64,000 nucleotides of DNA from Rhea pennata (GCF_028389875.1 NC_084670.1:11627383-11691382), one strand, 5' to 3'. Positions 1 to 15,400 are shown, numbered from the stretch's first letter. Notes: generated from the letters alone by a model not told the origin. Numbers and translations are program-made.

Positions 1-299
1 AGGAACTGGACAAGTTCTCAGATCTTGGATTTTATTTTTGACATTGCCACAGTCTCCTTGTGTGACCTTGGGCAAAACATTGCATCTATCCTATTCCCTT
101 GATTTCCACCTGTAGAATAAAAATAAGCACTTACTTACTCACTACAAGTGATAAAATCTGTTAGTGGTTGCTAAGTATCTAGCCACTCAGATGATGTGGA
201 GCAAAGATTTTCCTTTACCAACAATATTTTAATAGTACTCCTCTCCAGAAAGTATTTCATTAAATGCTGTCTAACTTCATGCATGTGTGTGTTCTGCAG

Positions 300-493
300 A
301 CATTTATAGTTTCATAAAGGAGGATAATAGCTTGCTGAAACCTGCTCCAGATAACTCTTGTTGGAACGATCGTAGAGGAGATATGAATGAAACTCTCCAT
401 GAAGGAAAAGTTCGCTGCTATGTCCATATAATGAGAGAGGGACTGTGTTTCCGAGTGAATACTCTTGGATTGTATATTGAAGCTAACCGACAG
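300..493 (+). CDS. EIF2B3: EIF2B3 internal exon (linker into beta-helix domain)
   Basis: The acceptor is ...ttctgcag at 292-299 and the donor is cag|gtgaga at 493/494. The exon opens with two bases that complete a split Asp codon and ends in phase 0 after Gln. It encodes (D)IYSFIKE... to ...[10 protein letters not shown], including the conserved VRCYVHIM block. This is the linker between the nucleotidyltransferase-like and beta-helix domains. Earlier exons lie outside the window. Confidence 0.95.
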
Positions 494-3400
494 GTGAGAA
501 AAATACGGAACTGACATGTGGGAATGCAGCAATAGTTTATGGGGCATTTTAGTCTCCAGGGGTGGTTCCCTGGATATAGCTGAGGAGTGCATGGAAATTG
601 AACTGGTGCCATATTATCTGTGTGTATCTCTGTGCTGGTTGCTGAGTAGGGACATAAGACAAGAAAACAGTTCTGTCACTGACTTACTCCACACCTTTGA
701 TTTAGCCAAGAAAACCTCCGCCCCAGATGTTTTTCTGTTTTTTGGGGGTAGTAAGACCTGCAGCCAAAGAGCGACGAAATCTGGAAAATAAGGGTGGAAG
801 GAACTTCAAGATATCATCTAGCCAATGTCCTCCCTGTCCCAAAGGCAAGATCAGTTCTGCCTTGACTCTTCCTAACAGATGCTTATCTAAGTGTTAATGA
901 TGATTATTAGTGTTTTGGAGGAAAGCTTAAAACTGCCCATACATTAATACTGCCTAGTGGTTACCATTATGAAAGAATTATTTCAAGAACAAGTTTCATT
1001 ACAGAGCCGGTCCAGGTAAAGACAGAGGTGAGATGTTGATCTATTGCAACTTTCACTTACTTTCACATTACTGAGCATTCATAAAATAAATGATCACAGG
1101 GGAGGTCTAGAGAAATCCTGTACTAGTTAATAAGCTGATGATTAGAAGTTTTTACTTTTAATATGTTCTTTTTACTATACTGGCTGATATCACTTATGAG
1201 TTCTCACTTCACTGTCCAAGTGATGAACTTCGTGTTGTCAGGAGTGGACAGTTTCTTCTGCTTCTGAAAGACTGATAGTGAGTGCAGTAGGGAAAGACTC
1301 AGAGTTTCAGGAGGTGGGGCTGGGAGAGCGATACAGTTGTACTGGGAGCCCTGGAAGTGGTCACTTCCATGCTTCTGCTCTCAGGTTGAGTGGATTTCTT
1401 TTTATTCAAATGAATGGATGAATTTATGCAAATTTGAACTGCAGCATGTCAGAATGAGTTCATACACTGGAATTCTTTATCCTGGATGCCTGTAGAAGCA
1501 GAGAAGTAGTGATTTGCTTTGTGCTTAGGGGCATGAATAAGAGGGGAAGGATGCAGCCCTGCTGTCAGAGACAGAAAGATTTGCCCTAGAATATCAGGAA
1601 CAAGTGTGCCCGAAGGGTTAAGGGAGAATACCGCTTGCTAGGGGAAGTGTGTGTGTACACTTGGCAGCAGCCACTTCAGTAAAAAGTTACTGAGTTGAGC
1701 CAGTCAGACTCCATGTGGTTTTTTTGTGTTTTTTTTTTTAACCTAAATATTCTACATTTTGGTCATTTCAGGAAGTGTATTTGCTCCTGGGTGGTACATA
1801 GAATTAGTACTTTGAAATCACACTGGGGCCTTCAACATTGGAGAGGATTTTCCTTGATTTTTTAGCTTTTTCAGAATGCTAAATTTCTAAGGAAACTATG
1901 TGGAGGTAAAGCGTAGAACAGAACTTAATGAGTGGTTGTGAGAAAGGGCTTCTTTTCTCAGGGCCACTGTATTTTGATTCTCTTACTAATCCTGATAACA
2001 AATACACATTTACGTTTATCTGCATTCTTTTACCTGTTTTGTTGGTCTCTAATGAAGACTTTTGGTGTCTTGTTTGCTCTTATCTTGGTCTTCACAGACC
2101 AGATTCTGATTCCCTGACTGCAAAGCTGGGATCTATAACTTTGCTGTCCAAGAGGACAGACTCCCAGAGCAGTAGCAGTCCAGTCCAGTAGCCATGGGAA
2201 GGAATGGCATCCTAACCCATTGCCCTGCTGGTGAGGAAACACTTTACTCCTATCATTTCACTTCCAGCTGGGTTTCTGGATGTCTGCAGCCTGTGTGTGG
2301 GCAGGTGGGTTCAGGAGGGAGTTATCTTCAATAGCAGGAAATAGTTTCTTTGTAAGATGAATTAAATCCAAACATATCTTAAACCTTCCCTTGACCCAGG
2401 CACTCCCTCTGACTCCTGCCCCCTCTCTAACCTTCCTTTTCAGAGCAAAATGCTTGAGATAGTAGCTTTCCTGGGTCACCCATCAGGCTGCACTGCCATC
2501 GACTGATTCTAATAAGGGGTTTGCTTTGGCCAGTAAAACCCTTTATTTATTTCATCACACCGCCTTTCTACCAAGGAGGGCTTCTTGCCTTTCCTTGTTT
2601 CTTCCCCTTCCCACAGACCAAAACTGGACCATAGGAATATTCCCAGCCTATGCTGTAGGAATCCATTGGGATCTGTCTACTGGATCTGTCTATTGTAGCT
2701 GCCCTGCTATGTGTGAGGTGAGGACAGCGTCCCTTCACCAAGCCAGCATAATCCAGGTGAATTGGCTTAGTTTATAGAGCTTTGGTTATATGCCATTTTT
2801 CTTTAGCACCTGCATCTTGGACTAAAGGAACTAACCTCCTCTTCTGTTCAAAAAAAAAAACCCAAAGAAAACACAAGTCTAATGGGAAGGACAATCTCTA
2901 AAATGTGAAGAACAATAGGTGTAGAAATGTCTGCTGGGGACAGCAGTCAGCCTGAAATGAAAGCTTGGAGATGTGACTGCTCCTTGTTCATCTGAGTGAA
3001 ATACCAACTATAAAAATCTTATCATATTAAAAACTGTGTTTTAACCATCCTTGCATGCTGAAACCAAACAATTTCCTGCAAGCACCTAATCTTAGACCTT
3101 GAGATATTTTTTTTTTCTGATCTGGTCCCAGCTTATTCAGATCTGTGGGACCTACTTCTTGAGGTTCACTCACAAGCCTTCTGCTCTTGTTAACCCAGCT
3201 TACTAAGAAAGTGGTTTTACACAATCATACTGCATGGCAGCACCTTCATAGCAACTTGGATCTTGCTGGCAACTTTGAGCCAAATTTAACAGACCAGTAA
3301 AGATCTCAAAGATATAACATTTCTAACAGTTTTGTAAAAATAAATGCCTGGTAGAGAAAAGAGGGAGACATAATCAGTGCCCCTTCCCCATTTCCTGATA

Positions 3401-6400
3401 CCATCATCGTGCTGAGAGGTGGACAGATGGACAGCAGCACGAGCAGAGCTCCACAGCAGCCCCAACATGCGCTGCTTCTCACTCGGGCCTACTATTTGCT
3501 GTGACATAGGCCTTTTAGCACTTAGGGATTAATTTGCTACCTTCTGTATCTTCTGTTTCTTTGGCTGCCACCTCTGTCATACAGAGATGCATCAGACATT
3601 GCATCACTGCTGCAAGTAAGTCTGTACGGCACAGCGTCTGTGCGTTGCTGTGAGGCTCCCACCGCCCCGAAACCCTCATCTGTGCTGTCATCACCTCTTC
3701 TGTGGTGTGTGACCTTGGCCCCAGCCTGACGCCAGGAGATGCAGAATGCCTCAGGCTGTTCTTTCACCCAGAAAAGGAGGAATGATAGAGTGATATCCCA
3801 TCCTCCTACTATGCTGGCTCCCCTTTCTTTTCAGGAGCCAGTTTCAGAATCACTCTCCATGGATTTGTTCTTGGCTACCTCATGGGCCTTGTCTCTCTCT
3901 ATTACCATCTCTGCTTTGTCTGCCTAGCTAACACCTGCCTTCTCTCTGTCAAGAGCCTTTTCTTCTGCAGCTTTCTACCATCTGGAATAGCCACTTGATC
4001 AGCTTCAGTTTCTTTCTCCTTAAACATCTGAAATACATTTCTGTTGCCTATACCTCAGCTTGCTACCATATTTAGGGGGCTGAATGTAGTCACCTTTTTA
4101 TGCCCATTTACTCTGTTTTGTATTTCATACTTCTTGGTTGTCTCTCTTGTATTACTGAAAGGTGCAAAACATGCTGAGTTGCATTGGAAATAGCAGATGC
4201 TGGACAAACCTGTGTAATTGTGTGTGGAGTGTTACTGTGTTCTGCTGGAGCCAGCCTGCTTGCTGCTGCTGATCCACTGCTTCTCCACAGGTGGGAAGCT
4301 GAGTAGAGAGAGCAGACACACAGTGCACTGCAGTGGAACTATACCTGCCTCCTTTATAAAATGGGAAGATGATAAACCACACGTATCTAGTTGTAGGTTT
4401 AAAATGCAGGAACATGTGTCTTCCTGTAAATTGTTTATTGTAGATGCATAAGTGCTATGAAAACCAAAGCCTACCTTGAGCAATTTATTTAACGTGATAA
4501 TATATAGTACTGTTATGTTAACTAGTGATGTGGTTTTCTTCATCCAGGTTCCCAAGCTATTGCTTAATCTTGGTTCAGAAGAACCGCTGGTTCATTTGTC
4601 TGCACAGGTCACTGACAGAGGCATGGTAAGTGTTCCTTCTCCCTCCCTCTGCTCCTTCAAGATTGTCTGCTTACCCTTTGCTTCAAGAACTGCTTCCTGG
4701 AATTCAGTCCCACTGTTAGAAATGAAGCTGAGTTCTAAAGTACAGAGTGACAATGTGAATGATACAGCCCAGAGTCTCCTCGTGGGCTCATGCATGGGTT
4801 CCTTCCTGCCTTTAGGTCTCAGTCTTTAAAAATGTTTAGTAAAAGTGCTGCTTTACCCCCAAGTCAGACATTGCAGTTGTTTATGATAGCCAATCAGTCA
4901 GTTCAGTCAATTTGTTTTCCAAAGGGCACCAAACTTGGAAGAGGTCAGTATTTTGGCTCTGATTCTTAGCTAAAGTGTTTTGGTTGAACCCTAGCTTCAA
5001 GCCTCCCTGTTACACGTCTCACTGTGCAAACTCTATTGAAACCAGTGAGCCCCGGTAGAGTTATTCTTACACTGTTCGCCTTAATACCTAAAGCCTACAA
5101 AGCTCGGCCATCTAATGGAGTTTTACTGAGTTAATGGACCTTGGGAAAGCTGGCCAGCAGTCTGTGTAGGGGATGGGGCCCAAATTTTTAAGTGTTTCCT
5201 CTGCCAAGAATCCCTAAAGGTAGAGGGATTATTTGTTAATAAATACTTGAGATGTGCATCCGTGCGGAGCACGTGTGTGGAGAACACATATCAAAGAGCT
5301 CCAGATACTTGGAGTGAATTTGGAGGTGATTTAACTTTTAAGTGTGGTGCTGTGCCCCTATTTCCGTTCTGTTTCTCTCTAGGTTGGATCAGACAGCATC
5401 ATTGGGTCGTCCACACAAGTAGGGGAGAAGACATCCATTAAACACTCCATCATTGGCAACACGTGCATCATAAAAGACAAAGTTAAGATTACAAACTGCA
5501 TCATCATGAATTCAGTCACAATTGAGGAAGGGTATGTCACCTCGTTGTATCTCAGTCCCCTAAGTTTGTTGTTTCTTTTTCTAGATAGATTCTGAGTCAG
5601 GAATTGTTGTCCTGTAAGGTAGAATGGTTGATCCTAAGGACTGACTCAGAAATAACTCTCTGTAAACAGTTCTCAAATGCGTAAGTGAAATTATTTTATG
5701 AGAAGGCTGTAGGAACATAAATTTCTTCTTTTAAGAAGAGATTATACAATCTTCAGAATGTTTAAGTAGGTTAAGTGGATGAGCTTGTGCATCATCCTCC
5801 CAAGCTTTATTTTAATGGCTAGATCGATGAGTATACCTAAATTATTTGGGATAAGAAATATATTTTAAAGTGGTACACTTACCAACTAGAAATACTCTTT
5901 TCACTTTTGAACATTACAGCTCCACCTAAAATGTCATTTCTTTAGGTCCTTTTTAGTCATCTTGCAGCTTTACTTTGCTATTGCAAGTGCTGAGTAATAG
6001 AATAAGAGAATAAACTTTTCAAAGAGAAAATCTGCCAGCTAGTAGAGCTTTCCCATGCATTAAAGACACTAACTAAATAGGTAGCCTTGAGCATTCAGTT
6101 TTCAAATGTGGGAAAAGTGGCCTATCTGTAGTTGTTGATGTCTGCATGCCCCCATCTTTCTGTACAAGCCGGCTTCCTGTGGATGTCAGTGGAAAGGAAA
6201 CTGCTGATTGAGTTTGTGCAGGCCTATATAAATTCCCTGCTCCTTCATGGCTTGAGGTTTGCCTAAGGCCTCAGGAAAAAGGCCAAACTCTTAAAAATGC
6301 CAAGTTGGCTCTCAAAGTTGCATATCTGAAAAACAAAAAAACCCAAAGGATGTGGGGTCTATGGAGGGATACTACTGATACATAACTAAATTACAGGTAA

Positions 6401-9400
6401 GTAGGGTACCTTACTGCCAAGTGTTTGTCTTTAATAGAAATCCACAGTAATTTCAAGCACATCATAAATCAGAATTCCTTTGAGTATAGAAAATAGCTAG
6501 TTTCTAGTTCAATTGCAAATGGATCCAATGTGACTATATCACAGGCACTGCTATCCTAAGAAGTACCAGAACCTGTCTGGTTTGATCATGAGACTTTCTG
6601 TCATTTTGATTAATGAATTGATACTACGGTCATAATGGTATGATTTTGCATGTGAGGTGAGTAGCCATTAAAATAAAGCTTGGGAGGACGATGCACAAGC
6701 TCATCCACTTAACCTACTTACACATTAAATCACAAAGGAGGCTAAATGTGTAAAAGGTGGTATTTTTATGAGGAGTTCCAAATCGGTTGTGTTTATTTCC
6801 ACTGGTATGTAGTAATATTCTCCTCTGAATCCTGAACAGAGTGCAAAGTCATTATCTTAAGCACTCCACAAAATTCTGTGAGCATTATAAACATTAATTT
6901 TTAAGAGGGGAAAAATCAACATTTTGGGTAACATTTTTTGAATTTCTGAAAAATCATTTCATCCCTGGCCCCCCTCGGAATAAAAGCAATGTGCCCACCT
7001 TTGAATGAAAAAAACTGGCGGTCCCAGGAGTTCACACCCTTAGCTGCTCCATAACCATTGCACATTGATGCACTGGAGTCTAATTTGTTGTTTCTTCTCA
7101 ACTAGAATTAAGACTATACACTGCAGAGCTTTGTTTCAAAGTATGCTATAATTCATAATGCAGAGAACTGCACAGATACTGTGCTGCTAAAGTATTTCTT
7201 ATTGCATCATAGTAATCTTTAAGAATAGAAGGGTGAGAAGTCACAGATACACAGGTAGTGAGATTTGGAAATAGTTCTGGCTGCTAAGCTTTATTGAAAT
7301 AAGTCTTGCTTGTAATTTAGAGAAAACACTTTCTTTGTATTTTGGCCTTTGCTTCTTTCGTGGCTTTAATTAAAGCTGATGAATTTTTAATAACATGCTG
7401 GTAATTTTGAAACATTTTGATGGATCTGTTTTCAACAGGTGGATAAATTTGATGTGGTTTTGTTTTAAACAATCCACAATGGACAGCTCCCCTTTACAAA
7501 CATCTCCTCTCCCAGGCATCTCTAAATGACTCAGGCATTATCTGATCACTGACTTCATAAAACGTCTTGCATTGTAGTTGGAAAGTCAGTAAATATTGGC
7601 TAATATGAGTCAAAATGAGCATAATAAAAGTGTCTTAAAAGATATTTTTCATTTTCTGTTGCATAGCAGATGCCCCAAAGTTCATTCGGTTTTAACACCA
7701 TCTAAGGTATTCTGTATTAGAAAAATCTAGAATTGCATTGAGAGATGGATTAAAAACAGCATCATTTAAAGAATATACATTATATTGCTGATGGGAGCTG
7801 CCTCATAAAACTAATGGGCTACTACTATATTATGCCATAGTCACATGTGAGTGATAACTGAAGGCTAGTCCCAGTAGAGTTCATTGCAATAATACCAACT
7901 TGAATTTGTAGGCTGAGAAGACTGCAGTAGAGCACATATTATGGAAAAGACAAAGCTCTTTAGACAACTCAAGGAGGAAAAAAAGATCAGATAAGCCATT
8001 TTTGAAAATTGGGAAGCTGAGAACAAACCAATGCAAAAATTGCTCAGCATTTCAAGTTTATTTAGCAAGAGGTGTTATTACATGTGGTGCTGCCTTGGTA
8101 ATTCCTTTAGCACTTACATCATGTCTAGCTTCTCTAGGTTGAATCTCACTTTCTTTTTTGTCCCTATTTCAACTGTAAAAGTGGTCAGCAGCTTCAATTC
8201 ACTATATTAACGCAGAAGAAAACAGATGAAAAAGTTTTATCTCTTTAATAGTTTTCCTGTAATGTTGTGAATCCAGGATCCTATCGGACTTGCTATAGTT
8301 CTTGGGGTTTCAGGATCCACAAATTCAGGATCCACAAACCAGAAAGTTGTTTTGAAAATCTTCATAATGTTTGGTATCAGCTTTTGGAAAGGATAAACAG
8401 ATTCTTTCTGAACAGTTGGGATACCATGAGGTGCTTAGCGCAAAAACTAGGTTCCTATTGGTAGGCTGAGATTAGTTCATTATTGGAGCAACTGAGATTT
8501 TGACCTAGGCGATACCCTTTAAAACAACTCCTTCCAGTCTAAAGAGATTAAGAAACTGGGGTTCACTTGAACAGTGTCATTGCATGCTGTTTGGAAATTA
8601 TGATCCATTCTCAGCAATGGTTGATATGTTTAATAGGCTGGAGGACCTGTAGCAGGGTTTTTTGTTTTCCCAGACCTTGTATGCAATGCTTCCATTACAT
8701 TATATATGTCTTCAGTGAAGTGATTTGAGTAAATGTGAATCCCCCTTAGAAGAGATTACAGGGGATTAAAGAAGTTAGTAACACAGCCAAAATAGTTGGT
8801 AGTGGGCATTTCTTAATGTGTTTCCCACTGTGCAGCTAATTCTTCCATCAATGAGACAATAAAATAGCGAAGATTACATATGCGCTGAGTGATGGACATA
8901 CTTGACCAAGCTGGGAGGGATGTAATTTTTAGAACAGTGCAAGTGCTGAGAGATGCTGCCTGCCCAGGTGACAGGCTGCAGCAGGGAAAAAGTTCTTGTT
9001 TCCCTCTGGACGAGTCCCCAGAGCTCAGAGACAAATGACTGCACTGAGTTACATATTTGGAGAAAATCTATTAATTGAGCTGAAAATATAGGTTGCTTGA
9101 AAACTTTTTGTATATGAATATGCCTGCAGTAGCTGTGTGCATCTTCAGTCTGTATAGCGTTTTGGGGCTGACCCTTCTGTTTGTTCCGTTTGCGTTAGAG
9201 GATGTGCTGCACTACGGCATCCCTGCATTCGTATGTCTTTGGTATAGAATTTCTCTCGTTATAGTTCAGTTAGAAAGGAGCAATCTGTTGCTGGACTGAC
9301 TGAAGCTGATTGTGTGGGGAGAACGTTTGCAAATGAGACATGTGCCCCTATTAGGTTAACTCCACTCTGAGCTCTTCATATAACAGAAATCAGAGTTGTT

Positions 9401-12400
9401 AGAGCTTGAAGACAATCTTGCAATGAATTACATTGACCTGAGCGTGCTAACTTTATTTCCTTTGGTCTTGGAAGATGGCATTTGTAAACCCTACGTGTGT
9501 AAACCCTACCTGGAACTCAAGTTGAAGTAGCTGGGCATACTTAGCCTCCACGAAATGAGACCTGTGAAATAAGACCACGAAATTTAGCTTCAGGTTTCTG
9601 TATGGGGTTTTATTTTGTTTTTTAAAACTTGGCTTTGTTTTTAGCAGCCTTGTAGTATTACTTATTCTGTTAGCTCTTGGCAGCAGGAATTGTCTAACTG
9701 TTCTGGTTATATAGGACTTTGTGCTGAAGTGCTCAGAGCATTGCAAGTAATATTAACAGGAAAATCATGTTGAATCCTGTGTTCCATCCTAGCAGATAAA
9801 GATTTAAAAATCTCTTGTTTATTAGTAAAATGATCTTAGGGTATATACTTACTGAAAGGAGCTTTGCCATTTGTCGTATGCACAGTAGATCCTTGTTCCT
9901 TTGTTGTGGAAGCTGGAAGTTTTCCTGGGAAAGATTGAAAAGATGGGACTACAATGGGGGGGAAAGGGTTATTGGACTACTTACAGGTTAGCTGGGGAGA
10001 CAAGATGTTAGAAGCTCAGATAAGTTGAAAGGTCCACAGTAAGCCGTGCTTTGAAATGGCCACATTGATGTACTTGGGGTCAGTACCACAGGAACTCTGT
10101 GGCAGATTTTGTCTTTGAAATGAAGTATTTTGCTTCAGTCTTTATTCAAGGAAATGTAGTGAAGCAATATGCAGTCATAACCGTTTTTATGGAAGTCATT
10201 AATAGACTGCTGTGGTTATTTCAGAGGGGGGGACAGCAAAACAAATGACTGAAGGTTACATCCAAAGTTTCACCTGCGTGGCTAGAAAGTACTAGATCTT
10301 CACAGAGTAACCAGGAAGCGAAGCTTGTCTCACCAGTGCTTTTATCAGAACAAACTGCTCACTGGGTAGGGGATGATTATTTTTCAAAGACAGAAAAGAT
10401 CATTATAATACCTTATCTGGTCATCTGCCTGGCACAGGCCAGAGAAATTTATGCTGTACCTGCTGAGCTGAACTCAGCAGCTGTTGGTTTTAAAAGATGG
10501 CAGATCATTTTCATTTCAAAGTCATAAACAATTCAAAGGCTATCGACCACTTGGGGAAGCTGTTCTAGTGTTCATTTTGCTCTCCATTGCTGTTTCTAAC
10601 TCGTTGTGGTTCTGCATTTTACAGTCTGCAGACAGAGATGCTACATGTGGTGCAGGGGCTTGTCAGAATAGGTGCAAACTGTGGGATCTAGAACTGTGAG
10701 CTCAGAAGGGCAGGCACTGTGGTTCTTTGGTATTTCCATTCCTGGCCTTTTACCGTTCTCTAATTGCAAGGTTCCCTATTTGACTGTAAGTTGTGTATAT
10801 CCTAGTGTCAATTGTGTGGATGTACTTGGACAGGATGTGTCAAAAGATTCCTCATAGCAAGGTGCTATGAAGCTCCTCAAGCTGTATGACAAAATGTGAG
10901 TAGCAATGGGAGAAGCAGCAGCTTCCTTCCAGAGAGGAGCTTGCAGCAGACAATTGGCAGAGAGTCTGATGCAACGAGCAGTTGTGCTTCAGGAACTGCA
11001 GGACTGGGATTGCAGATGCGGCTCACGGTATTGTGTGTGTGTGCAGGGGCATGAACTATTGAACAATAACCTTGTCTCCTTGTTGTGTTTGTAAAGCTAT
11101 AAGCATGTAGCTGGAACTACATAAACACATGCTACCCAAAGAGAACTGGTGAAACTCCCCGTATGACAGACACTGTGCCAGGATTACCTTTTTGAAGGGG
11201 AAGGGAGTAAAAAGACAAGCAGATATGCTTCAGATCACGCTGCACGTGATGGCAGCAAACAGCAAAGCATTGCAGCATGAGGAAACTTGGAATGCAAGGG
11301 AGATGCCGCTGAGAGCTGCGGGTTATAAAAACTGCAGGGAGGTGATTTGAACACTGAGGACAGAGAGGAAGTTAGACTAATCCCATTGGGAAACGTAGAA
11401 AGCCTCTGGGAGTTCTAAATACCTAGGCAGAAAGAACAGGCTAGGTTAAAAATTTGTATGAAGGACTAAGTTAGCCAGATCCGTGGAGGAAGAACTGGTA
11501 CTGTTAATGTTATATTGGCCAAAACTAGCATTTACCTTGCTCAGTCAAATCAAGAAGGTAAGTTATATGTTGGATTTTGTTAAACACGTTCCAGCTACCT
11601 CTGTTGAAATAGATGGCACAGTTACTGTAATGTTACTCAGTGAATGGATTGAAGAGAGACCATGTGTGACCAGTTAAATGCTACTCTAGTTTACCACATG
11701 TCTCCAATTTATTGCTGCTTTCTATGAGAAAATGTATAAAGGAAAAAAAAAAAAAAACAACAAGCAAGCTGAGCTGGATTGACTACTAACTGCAGATTGA
11801 TTGTGAAGTTTATTGGTTGTTTCCTCAATAGTGCCAAATCAGCACCTGATGTAGGAACAGTGAGTGGTTTGAAGAAAGTTCTAATTAAAACCAGGGTGGA
11901 ATTGAGCATTTATAGGGGTTCAGCATGTACGTGCTCTTTCTCCCCTTGGATAATAGCAGTACAAAGGAGTGATCCTATTGCCAAAGCAATATTTGTTGAA
12001 ATTGTAAAATGTATTTTACAGCACATTCCCTCATGAGAAGAAATGAGAAAATGAAGTTGTTTCCAGCACTATAGCATGCGAAGATGGAAATAAGGTTCTG
12101 TTTATGCTGGGATTCCCAAACATTTTATATTTTGAACCAGTTTTTAAGAGGGCTGTTGTCTTGTGGACAGTTTTTCTCACTCCAGTCCTGGTTAGCTCTA
12201 GAAAGAAAACAAAGTTTAAAATAGGTATTGCAGAGAACAAAGGAAAAAAATCAAACTTGATTCAGAAAAGCACACACATCTGCTCAATTTAAAGATATGC
12301 ATAAAGTGTGTATGTGGATAAATGTATCAAGTATATGCGTAAGTATGAATATATGGATAAACTTAGGTATGGTGCTTGCCTATAAGAAGGGCTGTTATTT

Positions 12401-15400
12401 CTCTTGGTTATGTACTAAATATGGTCTGTCCATTCTGTCACACCTCTGGGTTTTATGTTGTAAAATCTTTTGGTCGGTAACCATTATTTTCATTCTACTA
12501 TTTAATTCAATGCACATACTGTGTAAGATACTGTATAGAGACAATCTCTGGCCCACAGAGTTTGCTTTCAGAAAGATAAATTGGAGAAGAGAGAGAGCAC
12601 AAACTAGGAAACCAGTGAGCAGAAAGCAGTTGAGCTCCTTAGAGGGCTGGTTTTCAGACTGTTTCAACTGAAGTTGAATTGTGCTATATCTAATGTATTT
12701 AGAATATTTCTGATGTAGAACCTGTTATATCGTGAATGTCTGAACCATAATTAGCAGCAGCTCCTCAAGAGCATTTTCTTCCAGCTAGTTTCCCTGTACA
12801 TCAGTCTGCGTTAAATAAACCACCTACTTTCTAATCTCAGATACAGATGCTTCTCTGATAGTGCAGGGAGCTCTTCCCAATTTTCCAAACATCTTGAACA
12901 TCAGATGTTGAACTTAAAGCATGCATCAGCTCTGAAAAGTGGCATTTTAAAACAGCCCCTCACTCTGCTGATTTGCTTCTTTATGTGGCCAGAGTTGTGT
13001 CTGATTTCAGAGCTATAAATAAGCTGCTCTGCCTCCTGCTAGCCACATGGATCTAATGGAAGAAGGGGTATGGAGTTTTTCTAAGGCACCTGATTGCTAT
13101 TGATTTTGGTTGGGAGTCTGTGTGTAAGTGCCTTTGGTTTTCTCGAAAAGCTTCCCCAACCTGGGTATGGAAAAGGAAGAATTCTTATGTTGTGCCAGAA
13201 ATGTTCCTGTCATTTCCTCCTAGGGGAAGAGTGGGACTGAGCAAGTTCATCTTAACTTTAAGAACCCAGGCTTAATTTGTAAGGGTGACACTTAGGAAGT
13301 CCTCTTTAACTTGTAAACCCAGCTTAACAAATAATGTCCGATGGAGAGATGCAGTTCCCAACCCAAAATTGCCCTTGAAAACCCCCAGAGAAAGTATCTT
13401 TCTACGCTATGTGTTAACTATCCCTTTCTCGGTCTGGCTATGCCAACTACTGAGCATAAAAAGCAAACTCAGAGCTGAGAATCTACACGCTTTGTTACCT
13501 TAAAATATAAATTGGTAGCTTTTCCTGGGCATCAGCTGAGTGTGTTTAAATTCATGTAGGACACGGCCCTCCCTTTCTGTAAAAAGTGAATCCAGAGAAA
13601 GGTCAGTTTTCCCATGTGTGAGGTTTCCTGCTGTAAAACATGTTTCAGTGTATTTTTGCTGAAGTGTGCAAAACTGGGCTTTCAGCTGCATAAAAGGCTA
13701 CCAATTTGTTTGCTCCAAGAGAAGTTTTAGAGGTGAGGCACAATCTTCCAGGCCACCTCCCCTTGCAGCCTGAGTTTCACTTAATAGAACAAGTTAAGGT
13801 AGGTTAGAGGCAGTTCTTTAAGGTCAGTTGAACTTTCACTGGAAAATACGAGTGCTGGCAAGTATATGCAATATGTAATGCAAAATGTTTAGGGTGTGGG
13901 GAAGTGTGAAGGAGCCATACCACAGTGATGAGCTTGGCTAGAAAAGAGAAATTAAACAAGTTCCTTAGTGAAAACACCCTCAGAGATGGGTTAAGAATTT
14001 TGGGGGTTGGTAGAATGTTTTTGTTACCCCCAAGGGGAAAAACTGGAGATCAAAGCCCAAATTCACATAAGCATGCTTGCTTTGAAACGTATCTATAAAT
14101 TATAGCGTGTACGTTGGCATCTATTGTAGTCTTTGGTATTTACTTGAGTGTATAATATGAGATTCACAGTACCCTGAGTTCCTTGCCTGAGTGTGTAAAA
14201 ATAAATGCTGATGGAGGCAACATTTCAGGTTCTCAAGTTTCCTAATAGTGTTTTTGCCTCTTCCCTATTTTCCCATGGTCTTTGTGCCTCATCCCTGTGA
14301 TTGCATGTCCCGGCCACTGACTCTCTGGCTGAAGGGTTTTCTTGTAGGGGTTGCTGGTAGGTTTTAGAGCTGTCTACCTGCCTTTTTGCCACCTCTCACC
14401 GTTAAGGTGCCTGTTGTGGCTGTTATCTTCTTGGTCAAGGCGGAATTCCCAGGGGATCCACAGCTGCTACACCTCAGTCAGCAAAGTAGCTGCCGAGATA
14501 CGCCACCGTTAACTTTAACTCTTCAATCAGTCTCTGTTTTGTAGCTCATCCAGAGGAGCAAAAGACCTGACTTCTTGGCATGACAGAACATTACCCACAG
14601 GCTATCCTAAGCTTTACGCTTCAGGCTCTTTCTTTCCCTCGAGCCTATATTTTTAAGCATTACATTTTAGACACCTCATTTGCTTTGCTGCCCAACAGAG
14701 ATTGTGTTGGGGTTTTTTGGCACAATTGGATTAAACTAGCAGAGCTAGATAGCTTCCATTGGCATTTCAGGAGATTTGCTGTAAGGCAGACCTGAGACAT
14801 TCATACCTTCCTAAGCTTGCACAACCAGGGCGAGAACTGCAGTTGAGGTCTTGACCTCAGTTACTTAAGCCCTTTTCTCCCAGGAGCGTTCATCACTTTA
14901 ATCACAGAGTCCTAAATAATCAGTGGGTAGCCTGTAATTAGGGGGTTGTGTCCTGGAATCCTGCAGCCTGCTCCCGGTGTGCTGAGCACTCCCGATTTTC
15001 ATTTCCCATTCCCCGAAAGGATGTTTGATCTCAGATTTACACTTCAGAAAATTAAGAAAGGTACAGCACCTCAGTCCCCTGGCAATCTTCCTGCTTTCAG
15101 TGGTAGGTGCCTTTCTTTCCTTAAATATCTCAGTGCTGCAGCAATTGACACACTTGATTTAAGAGTTTGATTTATAGGCTGATACCGAGCCTGAAAGTCA
15201 GCAGTTCCAGGGCTGCATAAATCAGCCTGTCTCTGGGACTAATACTTCTTTATTTATAATTTCGACAGGAGATGGAATTCTTTCTCAATTCTTTACATTT
15301 CTTTCAGATGTAATCGACCACCCTGTCCTTTGGTTTAAAGCTATGTGACTTTGCCACAAATAGAGGGAGGGGGAAGTAAGCTGAGGCCAGGAATTGCTGT

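Noticed and set aside
1219..1280. Possible C/D snoRNA (GTGATGA followed by CTGA)
   Set aside because: The spacing is short, no terminal stem pairs the two boxes, and no guide logic is visible.
15316..15324. GLI-like GACCACCCT
   Set aside because: One mismatch at the last position. One-mismatch sites are frequent by chance in 64 kb.
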